From contig JAFTMP010000218.1 in the NCBI GenBank assembly GCA_017452335.1, forward strand, positions 1 through 10,289: a DNA stretch of 10,289 bases. Reading direction: 5' to 3'. The notes under the pieces are model-generated. The model searched no databases. It worked only from the letters and a program-made list of their open reading frames with translations, and was not told the origin of the DNA. Shown here piece by piece: positions 1 to 5,708 of this stretch (positions are counted from its first letter, which is position 1; every line of letters begins with the position of its first letter). The position numbers and the translations under genes were made by a program. This stretch comes from Clostridia bacterium. GTDB taxonomy: Bacteria; Bacillota; Clostridia; Oscillospirales; CAG-272.

Positions 1-57
1 GGACGGGATGTGTCTCACTGCTATCAGATTAACGAGTGTCTTGGAACGCTGACGGTG
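1..57 (+). repeat. End of an upstream YDG-type repeat module
   Basis: The first 19 codons (GRDVSHCYQI...GTLTV) align without gaps to the last 19 codons of the module at 1312-1557 (GSDVSHLYKL...GTLCV). This shows that at least one more repeat lies upstream and that the protein has repeats on both sides of its transglutaminase core. Confidence 0.75.
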
Positions 58-1581
58 AAACCCAACAATGACGAAAACCCAAATAATGTACCCATCAGAC
101 CTGAGATCGGCAAGGGAGAATTTAATCCGGACGATGATGCGACAATGCCCGATTGGAATGAGAACGACGATGCTCTGCTCAGTCGTGATTCTGTTACACC
201 AAACGATATAACGGTGTTGCAGATCTATTCTCCCGTTACCACTGTGGTCTACCTGCGGGATCAGTCTTACGGCGATTATAACGGAAACGGATTTGAGCGG
301 GCACCGATTTATCAAGTGAAGGAAAATGAGCTGAGTCCCCTGGCGTATACGGCAACGGCACTGAAAAACAGCGGTGCAGATGCAGTAACGTTGTCTATTG
401 AGCGGATCTTTTCCGGGTTTGTTTTGCCCTGCTATACCACCGAAACCATGGGCAGTACCACAGATTACGGTGTCAGCAACGACGATAAAAAATACGAGGT
501 CGCATTTTATCCCTCAGACTCTGCTGATTTAACAGGATTGCAGTTGAAGGGATATGAGGATCAGATGGCACGGTATGAGGCGTTTGTTTCGCAAAGCTAC
601 ACTGCGGTGCCAAGCTACCTTACCCCTGCCCTGGAGCATTTTTTAAAGGAAAGCGCTCTTGAAAAAACAGCGGGACCCGAAGAAATTGCCGCGGCGGTAC
701 GCTCGTATGCCAAATATTCCTTGAACTTCGGAAATATTCCCGTGGGACAGGACGTGGTCAGCTATTTCCTCACCGAGAGCCGACAAGGCATTTGCCAGCA
801 TTTTGCCTCGGCAGGCGTGATGATCTACCGTTATCTGGGTTATCCTGCGCGCTATGTAACGGGGTACTATGCCGGAGCCGTTGGAAATTCTTGGGTCGAT
901 GTGAGCTCCCGACAGGCACACGCCTGGGTGGAGGTCTATATCAAGGGACTGGGCTGGACTGTGATGGAGGTGACCGGATCAAGTCTTTCGGGCGGCGGCT
1001 TGGGGGGCTCCGGCGGTTCGGGCGGCAATAGCCAAGACGATCAGCCCGTACAGTTTTACAAGGAGCTGACCCTGCAAAGCGGCAGTGCGCAAAAGATCTA
1101 TGACGGCACACCCCTTCGCTACGATGGGTGCTGGATCAAGGAAGGCTTTCTTGATGAAGGACACGTGATCGAAATGCAAACAAGCGGATCGATCACTGCA
1201 CCGGGCACGACGAAAAATAAGATCAGCTATACCATACGGGATGAAAAGGGAAGAAATGTGACGGCGCTGTATAAGGTGAACTTGCAAGAGGGGAGTCTAA
1301 CGGTAGACGCTATGGAATTGGAGATCCATACGGCAAGCAGTGAAAAGACTTACGACGGCAAGCCCCACAGCGCGGAGGTCTGGTGGATCGCCAAGGGCGG
1401 ACTCATTCCCGGGCATTATGTAGAGGTCAGCAATTTTGCAGAGCTTACAGAGCCCGGAAGCACCGAAAACAGCGCACGCTTCCGCATCTTCAGCGCTGAC
1501 GGCTCGGACGTGAGCCATCTTTACAAGCTGGAAACCTCCTACGGAACCCTTTGCGTTAAGGACGCTTCCGTCGGGGCGTAA
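1..1581 (+). CDS. Transglutaminase-like secreted protein with YDG-type repeats, 5'-truncated by window
   Basis: The reading frame is open from base 1, so the start lies upstream. The GTG at 10 is only a Val inside a repeat motif. Order: the end of one repeat (1-57); an acidic Asn/Asp-rich linker; a beta-rich region with a YLRDQSYGDYNG motif (about 256-291); a transglutaminase/protease-like core; a Gly/Ser-rich linker (about 982-1030); and two repeats carrying KIYDG and KTYDG motifs. In the core, the likely catalytic Cys is in GICQHFAS (codon 793), the His is in QAHAWVEVY (codon 919), and the third position is Glu in WTVMEVT (codon 967) where Asp is more usual. Known family: papain-like fold that cleaves or crosslinks proteins, often on the cell surface in Clostridia. 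Extracellular location is inferred from the repeat architecture, because the N-terminus is outside the window. Substrate unknown. The stop is followed by a terminator-like hairpin, so it is probably not co-transcribed with spoIVA. Confidence 0.85.
   Translation, partial: GRDVSHCYQINECLGTLTVKPNNDENPNNVPIRPEIGKGEFNPDDDATMPDWNENDDALLSRDSVTPNDITVLQIYSPVTTVVYLRDQSYGDYNGNGFERAPIYQVKENELSPLAYTATALKNSGADAVTLSIERIFSGFVLPCYTTETMGSTTDYGVSNDDKKYEVAFYPSDSADLTGLQLKGYEDQMARYEAFVSQSYTAVPSYLTPALEHFLKESALEKTAGPEEIAAAVRSYAKYSLNFGNIPVGQDVVSYFLTESRQGICQHFASAGVMIYRYLGYPARYVTGYYAGAVGNSWVDVSSRQAHAWVEVYIKGLGWTVMEVTGSSLSGGGLGGSGGSGGNSQDDQPVQFYKELTLQSGSAQKIYDGTPLRYDGCWIKEGFLDEGHVIEMQTSGSITAPGTTKNKISYTIRDEKGRNVTALYKVNLQEGSLTVDAMELEIHTASSEKTYDGKPHSAEVWWIAKGGLIPGHYVEVSNFAELTEPGSTENSARFRIFSADGSDVSHLYKLETSYGTLCVKDASVGA
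1063..1305 (+). repeat. YDG-type Ig-like repeat module 1 of the transglutaminase-like protein
   Basis: About 81 codons with the order: KIYDGTPL near the start, a GHVIEM strand, a PGTTKN turn, NVTALYKV, and a closing GSLTV. It matches the next module in order and spacing. The fold is inferred to be a small beta sandwich of the kind found as stalks in surface proteins. Confidence 0.7.
1312..1557 (+). repeat. YDG-type Ig-like repeat module 2 of the transglutaminase-like protein
   Basis: About 82 codons: KTYDGKPH, GHYVEV, EPGSTEN, DVSHLYKL, GTLCV. It is homologous to the module at 1063-1305 at protein level but diverged at DNA level, so the duplication is old. Confidence 0.7.
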
Positions 1582-1586
1582 AACTG

Positions 1587-1615
1587 GCATAAAAATAAAA
1601 CTCCTCCCATATACT
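1587..1615 (+). promoter_or_regulatory. Candidate sigma-E promoter for spoIVA
   Basis: The -35-like GCATAAA (1587-1593) and the -10-like CATATACT (1608-1615) are 14 bases apart. The B. subtilis sigma-E consensus is KMATATT and CATACAMT with a similar spacer, giving 5 of 7 and 7 of 8 matches. spoIVA is a sigma-E (mother cell) gene in B. subtilis, so a promoter here is expected. Transcription would start near 1622, inside the loop of the overlapping hairpin. The match was found by eye and is not tested against chance. Confidence 0.5.
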
Positions 1616-1648
1616 TGCACTGAACGCGCAGTATATGAGAGGAGTTTT
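1597..1648 (+). terminator. Long inverted repeat: terminator-like hairpin covering the spoIVA Shine-Dalgarno
   Basis: The left arm AAAACTCCTC-C-CATATACT (1597-1615) pairs with AGTATATG-A-GAGGAGTTTT (1630-1648). This gives 18 base pairs with one C/A mismatch and a 14-base loop. The T run (1645-1649) follows the GC part, as in intrinsic terminators, so it should end transcripts of the transglutaminase-like gene. The right arm contains GAGGAG (1639-1644), the Shine-Dalgarno of the ATG at 1652, so any read-through RNA would have that site paired. Confidence 0.7.
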
Positions 1649-1651
1649 TAT

Positions 1652-3130
1652 ATGGCGGATCGGTCAATTTACAGAGACATCGCAGAGAGAACCGGGGGAG
1701 AGATCTACGTGGGCGTGGTGGGACCCGTGCGTACGGGCAAATCTACGCTGATCAAAAAGTTTATGGAGCATCTGGTGATGCCCAATATTAAGGGAGAATA
1801 TGACCGCCTGCGGGCGCGGGATGAGCTGCCCCAGTCGGCAGGAGGCAAAACGGTGATGACCACCGAGCCCAAATTCATCCCCGATGAAGCGGTGGAGATC
1901 AGTATAGACGATGCCACCGGGGTGAAGGTAAAGCTGGTGGACTGTGTGGGCTATGTGGTGCCCGAGGCGCTGGGACAATTGGAGGATGGTAAGCCTCGTA
2001 TGGTACATACTCCCTGGCAAAAGGAGCCCATGCCCTTTGAAGAGGCGGCAGAGTTTGGCACCAAAAAGGTGATCACCGACCACGCCACCATCGGACTGCT
2101 GGTGACCTGCGACGGCTCCATCTGCGATCTGCCCCGCGGGCAGTATATTTCGGCAGAGGAGCGGGTGGCAAAGGAATTAAGCGCCCTGGGCAAGCCCTTT
2201 GCCATTGTGCTCAATTCCGCCCATCCAAACGCTGAGGAAACGGTGACGCTGGCAATGTCGCTGGAGGAAAAATACGGGGCACCGGTGGCGCTGGTGAATT
2301 GCCTTGAATTAAACGGCGAGGACATCCGCCATATTTTAGAGCTGATCCTTGAAGAATTCCCCATTAAAGAAATTGAGGTATCTCTGCCTTGCTGGACGGC
2401 GGCACTGCCGGGAGATCATTGGCTGTCTCAATCGCTTCTTTCTTCCATTAAGGAGTGCGGCGCGAAGGTGGAGCGCATCGGACAGGTCAAGGAAGCCTTT
2501 AAAAACCTTGAAAACAATGAAAACGTGTCGGGGCTTACCCTTTCTCATGTGGATATGGGCAGCGGACGCACCAAGCTGCGGGTGGCACTGCGGGATGAGC
2601 TTTATTATAAGGTGCTCAGCGAGCTAACGGGCTTTGCGCTGTCAAACGACGAGGAGCTCATCTCCCTGGTGCGCAATCTTTCGGAGATCAGCAGAAAATA
2701 CGCCAAGGTGGAAAAGGCGCTGGAGGGCGTGGAGCGCACGGGCTATGGGATCGTGATGCCCACAAGCGAGGATTTACACTTGGAAGAGCCCGAGATCGTC
2801 CGTCAGCCGGGGGGCTACGGACTGCGCCTGCGGGCAGGGGCTTCCTCTATTCACATGATCAAGGCGGATATTGAAACGGAGATCAATCCCATTGTGGGCA
2901 GTGAACAGCAGTCGGAGGAGATGGCACAAAGCTTAAAGAAGCAGTTTGCAAGCAACCCCAAGGGCATTTGGGAAACGAACATGCTGGGCAAGACCCTGTT
3001 TGAGCTGGCAAGTGAGGGGCTGGGGGCAAAGCTTGAGCACATGCCCGAGGATGCCCAAAAGAAGCTTTCCGAGACCCTTTCCAGGATCATCAATGAGGGA
3101 AGCAACGGACTGCTGTGCATCCTGGTGTGA
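1652..3130 (+). CDS. spoIVA: Stage IV sporulation protein A (SpoIVA), spore coat morphogenetic ATPase
   Basis: SpoIVA coats the outer forespore membrane in the mother cell. It uses ATP hydrolysis to polymerise into the basement layer on which the spore coat assembles, and it is also needed for cortex formation. The 492-residue product has the usual family length. The P-loop GPVRTGKST (residues 24-32, Lys30), the Thr pair 70-71 corresponding to the sensor threonines of the B. subtilis protein, and the Walker B region KLVDCVGY with Asp97 are all in place, so the ATPase appears intact. The C-terminal region, which anchors the protein to the membrane with SpoVM in B. subtilis, ends in a hydrophobic SNGLLCILV. 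The ATG is set by GAGGAG seven bases upstream. A sigma-E-like promoter lies just upstream, inside an inverted repeat that also covers the ribosome binding site. The stop overlaps the next gene (GTGA). Confidence 0.97.
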   Translation: MADRSIYRDIAERTGGEIYVGVVGPVRTGKSTLIKKFMEHLVMPNIKGEYDRLRARDELPQSAGGKTVMTTEPKFIPDEAVEISIDDATGVKVKLVDCVGYVVPEALGQLEDGKPRMVHTPWQKEPMPFEEAAEFGTKKVITDHATIGLLVTCDGSICDLPRGQYISAEERVAKELSALGKPFAIVLNSAHPNAEETVTLAMSLEEKYGAPVALVNCLELNGEDIRHILELILEEFPIKEIEVSLPCWTAALPGDHWLSQSLLSSIKECGAKVERIGQVKEAFKNLENNENVSGLTLSHVDMGSGRTKLRVALRDELYYKVLSELTGFALSNDEELISLVRNLSEISRKYAKVEKALEGVERTGYGIVMPTSEDLHLEEPEIVRQPGGYGLRLRAGASSIHMIKADIETEINPIVGSEQQSEEMAQSLKKQFASNPKGIWETNMLGKTLFELASEGLGAKLEHMPEDAQKKLSETLSRIINEGSNGLLCILV

Positions 3131-3393
3131 TCCGCTTTTCACTTCTTTGCGGCAAAGAAGTGATCTGTGTAAAGGACGGTGCACGGCTGGGGTATATCAA
3201 CGACTTGGAGTTTGATCCCGCGTGCGGGCAGATCATCGCTTTTCTTTTGCCCGATAACAGGGCGTTTAATTTCAGCCGCAAGCCCCGCTTTAGGGTGCGC
3301 TTTGAGGACATTGATCGGCTGTCCCCTGATTTAATTTTAGTCTGCCGCTATGAGTGCTTGGAGGAGGGAAAAAAGCGGAAAAAGGATTGTTAA
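3127..3393 (+). CDS. YlmC/YmxH family PRC-barrel sporulation protein
   Basis: This 88-residue protein begins MIRFSLLCGKEVICVKDG and continues with GYINDLEFDPACGQIIAFLLP, the pattern of the short PRC-barrel proteins YlmC/YmxH of Bacillota. Members are often linked to sporulation loci; their biochemical role is unclear. I choose GTG at 3127 because it overlaps the spoIVA stop as GTGA and gives the family's usual N-terminus. An in-frame ATG at 3115 would add four residues not expected in the family. No good Shine-Dalgarno lies before either start, so translation is probably coupled to spoIVA. The tail is strongly basic (EEGKKRKKDC). A perfect 12-base inverted repeat lies within codons 5-13. Co-transcription with spoIVA implies mother-cell expression (inference). 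Confidence 0.85.
   Translation: MIRFSLLCGKEVICVKDGARLGYINDLEFDPACGQIIAFLLPDNRAFNFSRKPRFRVRFEDIDRLSPDLILVCRYECLEEGKKRKKDC
3139..3163 (+). repeat. Perfect 12-base inverted repeat in the start region of the YlmC/YmxH gene
   Basis: TCACTTCTTTGC (3139-3150) and GCAAAGAAGTGA (3152-3163) are perfect reverse complements around a single G. Allowing a realistic loop, the RNA could form a stem of about 10 base pairs starting about 12 bases after the GTG. No T run follows, so it is not a terminator. Confidence 0.7.
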
Positions 3394-3420
3394 TTTTTTG
3401 TAAACTGTAGCAAAAGACTC

Positions 3421-3449
3421 TTGCGCATTTTAAAGAAATGTAGTATAAT
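3421..3449 (+). promoter_or_regulatory. Vegetative promoter of rpsB-tsf
   Basis: A perfect -10 TATAAT (3444-3449) lies 17 bases after a weaker -35 TTGCGC (3421-3426). Transcription would start near 3456, giving a leader of about 90 bases before rpsB. It lies in the gap after the sporulation pair, where no terminator is evident. Confidence 0.75.
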
Positions 3450-3455
3450 ATCTGC

Positions 3456-3537
3456 CGAAATTCACACACGAAGGCATCTTTCGGTGCAGGGAAATGCCCC
3501 TTGCGAAGTGCGTAGTTGTGGAAAAAACCGAAGGAGG
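3456..3537 (+). promoter_or_regulatory. Structured rpsB leader with alternative helices, candidate autoregulatory RNA
   Basis: Three local pairings are visible. CGAAGG (3469-3474) pairs with CTTTCG (3478-3483) in a tight hairpin. GCAGGG (3486-3491) pairs with CCC/TGC (3498-3504) with one bulge. ACA-type bases near 3463-3468 can pair with TGTG near 3517-3520 to close the unit. Alternatively TCTTTCGGT (3477-3485) pairs with ACCGAAGGA (3527-3535) over nine positions with one G-U, covering much of the AAGGAGG site (3531-3537). Ribosomal protein operons are commonly controlled by their product through such leaders. I cannot assign this one to a known family. Confidence 0.5.
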
Positions 3538-3546
3538 ACATGAAAA

Positions 3547-4284
3547 ATGTCAGTAATTTCTATCAAGCAGTTGCTTGAAGCAGGTGTTCATTTCGGACAC
3601 CACACCAGAAGATGGAACCCCAAAATGCAGGAATACATCTTCACCGAGAGAAACGGTATCTATATCATCGACTTAAAGATCACCGTTCAGAAGTTTGATG
3701 AAGCGTACATGTTCGTTCGCTCCATCGCAGAGCAGGGCGGAAACGTTCTGTTCGTTGGTACCAAGAAGCAGGCAGCAGAAGCCATCAAGGAAGAAGCTGA
3801 AAGATGCGGACAGTACTATGTAAACGTACGTTGGCCCGGCGGTATGCTGACCAACTTCAAGACCATCAAGCGCTCCATCGCAAGACTGAACAGCCTTGAG
3901 CAGATGCAGGCAGATGGCACCTTCGACCTGCTGCCCAAGAAGGAAGTTGCAGCGCTGGTGAAGGAAATGAACAACCTGGAGAAGAGCTATGGCGGTATCA
4001 AGACCATGAGCACTCTTCCCTCCGCAGTGTTCATTGTTGACCCCAGAAAGGAAAGAAATGCCGTTCTGGAAGCAAAGAAGCTGGGTATCCCCGTTGTTGC
4101 AATCGTTGACACCAACTGCGATCCCGATGATGCTGACTATGTAATTCCCGGTAACGATGACGCAATCCGCGCCATCAAGCTGATCTCCTCTTCTCTTGCA
4201 GACGCAGTTCTGGAAGGCAAGCAGGGCGAGCAGACCGAAGCACCCGCAACCGAAGAGACCGCTGAAGCTCCTGCTGAGGCATAA
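3547..4284 (+). CDS. rpsB: 30S ribosomal protein S2
   Basis: S2 binds 16S rRNA on the back of the small subunit, late in assembly, together with S1 where present. The 245-residue product shows the family landmarks: an N-terminal ISIKQLLEAGVHFGHHTRRWNPKM, FVGTKKQAAEAIKEEAERC, VRWPGGMLTNFKTI, the coiled-coil segment around residues 110-145, and PVVAIVDTNCDPD followed by VIPGNDDAIRAIKL. The tail is a short Ala/Glu/Thr-rich extension (TEAPATEETAEAPAEA), common in Clostridia. AAGGAGG (3531-3537) sits nine bases before the ATG at 3547. Codon use is strongly biased, as in highly expressed genes, unlike the small genes after tsf. tsf follows 19 bases downstream in one operon. Confidence 0.98.
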   Translation: MSVISIKQLLEAGVHFGHHTRRWNPKMQEYIFTERNGIYIIDLKITVQKFDEAYMFVRSIAEQGGNVLFVGTKKQAAEAIKEEAERCGQYYVNVRWPGGMLTNFKTIKRSIARLNSLEQMQADGTFDLLPKKEVAALVKEMNNLEKSYGGIKTMSTLPSAVFIVDPRKERNAVLEAKKLGIPVVAIVDTNCDPDDADYVIPGNDDAIRAIKLISSSLADAVLEGKQGEQTEAPATEETAEAPAEA

Positions 4285-4303
4285 GATCAAGGAGGAATAG
4301 AAA

Positions 4304-5236
4304 ATGGCACAGATCACCGCAAAGGACGTAGCTGCGTTGCGCGCTAAGACCGGACTTGGTATGATGGACTGCAAGAAGGCTCTCGTTGAGGCTGACGGCG
4401 ATGTTGAAGCCGCTGTTAAGATTCTCCGTGAGAAGGGTCTTGCTACCGCTGCTAAGAAGGAAGGCAGAATTGCCGCTGAGGGTGTTGTTGACATTCTGAA
4501 GGATGGCGACAAGACCGCTATGATCGAAGTAAACTCCGAGACCGACTTCGTTGCAAAGAACGATACCTTCAAGGAATTCGTTAAGGGACTTCTCAAGACC
4601 ATTCTGGAAACCAATCCCGCATCTGTTGAAGAGCTGATGACCAAGACCTACACCGGTTCCACTCAGGACGTTCAGGCGACTCTCACTGAGAAGATCGCTA
4701 TGATCGGTGAAAAGCTGAGCATCCGCCGCTTCATCGTTGTAGAAGGCACCACCACCACCTATATCCATGGTATGGGTCAGACCGGTGTTATCGTAAAGTT
4801 CAACGCTGACGATGCTGCAAAGAACCATGCTGAGTTTGCAGACGTTGTAAAGAACGTTGCTCTGCAGATCGCTGCAGGTAACCCTCCCACCTACGTTGCA
4901 AAGGAAAATGTTCCCGAAAGCGCAGTTGAGGAAGAGCTGGCTATCCAGGTTTCCGCTGCTAAGAACGATCCCAAGCTTGCTAACAAGCCCGAGGAGGTTC
5001 TCAAGAAGATCGTTGCAGGTAAGATGGGCAAGAACTTCTTTGAGAAGGTTTGCCTTGTTGAACAGCCCTACGTAAAGGATGACTCCATGAGCGTTGGCAA
5101 GTACCTGGAAACCGAAGCAAAGAGACTGGGCGGCTGCATCAAGGTTGACTCCTTCGTAATCTTCGAAAAGGGTGAAGGCATCCAGAAGAGAGAAGAGAAC
5201 TTTGCTGAAGAAATCGCAAAGCTCACCGGCAAATAA
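4304..5236 (+). CDS. tsf: Translation elongation factor Ts
   Basis: EF-Ts is the nucleotide exchange factor that releases GDP from EF-Tu in the cytoplasm. The 310-residue product starts with the UBA-like domain (ITAKDVAALRAKTGLGMMDCKKAL) and continues with EGVV and the signature NSETDFVAKND near residue 80. Core subdomains follow, and the C-terminal part includes KFFEK-like GKNFFEKVCLVEQPYVKD. Length and domain order are normal for Bacillota. AAGGAGG (4289-4295) precedes the ATG. The gene follows rpsB in the order conserved across bacteria, and the operon ends at a GAAA-tetraloop terminator at 5252-5282. It shares rpsB's high-expression codon bias. Confidence 0.98.
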   Translation: MAQITAKDVAALRAKTGLGMMDCKKALVEADGDVEAAVKILREKGLATAAKKEGRIAAEGVVDILKDGDKTAMIEVNSETDFVAKNDTFKEFVKGLLKTILETNPASVEELMTKTYTGSTQDVQATLTEKIAMIGEKLSIRRFIVVEGTTTTYIHGMGQTGVIVKFNADDAAKNHAEFADVVKNVALQIAAGNPPTYVAKENVPESAVEEELAIQVSAAKNDPKLANKPEEVLKKIVAGKMGKNFFEKVCLVEQPYVKDDSMSVGKYLETEAKRLGGCIKVDSFVIFEKGEGIQKREENFAEEIAKLTGK

Positions 5237-5251
5237 TTCAAACAAAAATTT

Positions 5252-5282
5252 GAGGGATTTCGAAAGGAGTCCCTCTTTTTTT
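5252..5282 (+). terminator. tsf intrinsic terminator with GAAA tetraloop
   Basis: GAGGGATTTC (5252-5261) pairs with GGAGTCCCTC (5266-5275) over ten positions, including two G-U pairs, closed by GAAA, and is followed by seven T's. A nearly identical element occurs at 5610-5636. Confidence 0.9.
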
Positions 5283-5293
5283 GCGGTATGCAG

Positions 5294-5322
5294 TTGACAA
5301 AAGAATATATTCGTGATATAGT
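5294..5322 (+). promoter_or_regulatory. Strong extended -10 promoter of the 76-residue small gene
   Basis: TTGACA (5294-5299), a 17-base spacer, then TATAGT (5317-5322) preceded by TGA at 5314-5316, which gives the extended -10 TGN motif. The start of transcription would be near 5329, about 40 bases before the ATG at 5368. Confidence 0.85.
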
Positions 5323-5367
5323 TGAATTGTGATCTGGTGATCGTAATATGTTTTGAGGAGAAGAAAT

Positions 5368-5598
5368 ATGACGAAAAGACTTGTGGCAATTGTGATTTTA
5401 TCTATTTTGGCTCTTATTGGATTTGTGTATATTCCTCTGCCGGATCCGTTCCCTATTATTGTAGATGATCTTGCTGTCGGTGCGGGTGCATCGGGGCTCA
5501 CGCTTGTTGATATTGGACTGATTATTTTTACAGTGATTAAATCAGTGCAGGATAGCCAAAAGCGGAATGATGATAAAACCGAAAAAGAAAATTCGTGA
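5368..5598 (+). CDS. Small membrane protein of unknown function (76 residues)
   Basis: I do not recognise this gene with confidence. The ATG at 5368 has GAGGAG (5355-5360) seven bases upstream, so this is the start rather than the in-frame TTG at 5353. The product has a membrane segment at about residues 5-23 (VAIVILSILALIGFVYIPL), then PLPDPFPIIVDDLAVGAGA, a second hydrophobic segment at about 40-57 and a charged tail (SQKRNDDKTEKENS). The P-x-DPFP...DD pattern faintly recalls the short YkvA/DUF1232 membrane proteins; this is only a guess. It has its own promoter and lies between two near-identical hairpins, so it forms a stand-alone transcription unit. It is much richer in A and T than tsf or spoIVA, which suggests acquisition. 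Confidence 0.75.
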   Translation: MTKRLVAIVILSILALIGFVYIPLPDPFPIIVDDLAVGAGASGLTLVDIGLIIFTVIKSVQDSQKRNDDKTEKENS

Positions 5599-5609
5599 TT
5601 TTGTAAGGG

Positions 5610-5636
5610 GAGGGATTCCGAAAGGAGCCCTCTTTT
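5610..5636 (+). terminator. Second copy of the GAAA-tetraloop terminator, after the 76-residue gene
   Basis: GAGGG (5610-5614) pairs with CCCTC (5628-5632). Inner TTCC (5616-5619) pairs with GGAG (5624-5627) around a GAAA loop, with A5615 bulged, and four T's follow. It differs from the tsf terminator by one T-to-C change that improves a pair, one deleted T and a shorter T run. Confidence 0.8.
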
Positions 5637-5638
5637 GC

Positions 5639-5667
5639 TTAACAAAAAATATGAGCGGTGTTATAAT
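5639..5667 (+). promoter_or_regulatory. Strong extended -10 promoter of the 116-residue gene
   Basis: TTAACA (5639-5644), a 17-base spacer, then a perfect TATAAT (5662-5667) preceded by TGT at 5659-5661. It begins three bases after the T run of the second hairpin. The start near 5674 leaves about 35 bases before the ATG at 5709. Confidence 0.85.
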
Positions 5668-5708
5668 CAAAAAGAACGTCAAGAATATAGAGGGAGAAAA
5701 GGAATTAA

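Noticed and set aside
10..12. GTG at 10 as the start of the transglutaminase-like gene
   Set aside because: The frame is open before it, and residues from base 1 align with the end of a repeat module, so the gene starts upstream of the window.
3115..3126. ATG at 3115 as the start of the YlmC/YmxH gene
   Set aside because: It adds four residues not expected in the family and has no ribosome site; the GTGA overlap at 3127 fits better.
3370..3405. A-run/T-run pair after the YlmC/YmxH gene as a terminator
   Set aside because: The possible stem consists only of A-T pairs and has no GC core, so I do not call it.
3540..3578. Upstream ATG at 3540 that could encode a 12-codon leader peptide overlapping rpsB
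   Set aside because: It is only two bases from AAGGAGG, too close for efficient initiation, while the ATG at 3547 has ideal spacing and the expected S2 N-terminus.
3673..4644. 323-codon open frame on the - strand opposite rpsB and tsf
   Set aside because: Same cause as above: a shadow of biased codons, with no ribosome site or recognisable domain.
4175..5389. Long open frame of 404 codons on the - strand opposite rpsB end and tsf
   Set aside because: It is antisense to two certain genes. Strong codon bias in highly expressed genes often keeps the reverse frame open, and the product resembles no protein I know.
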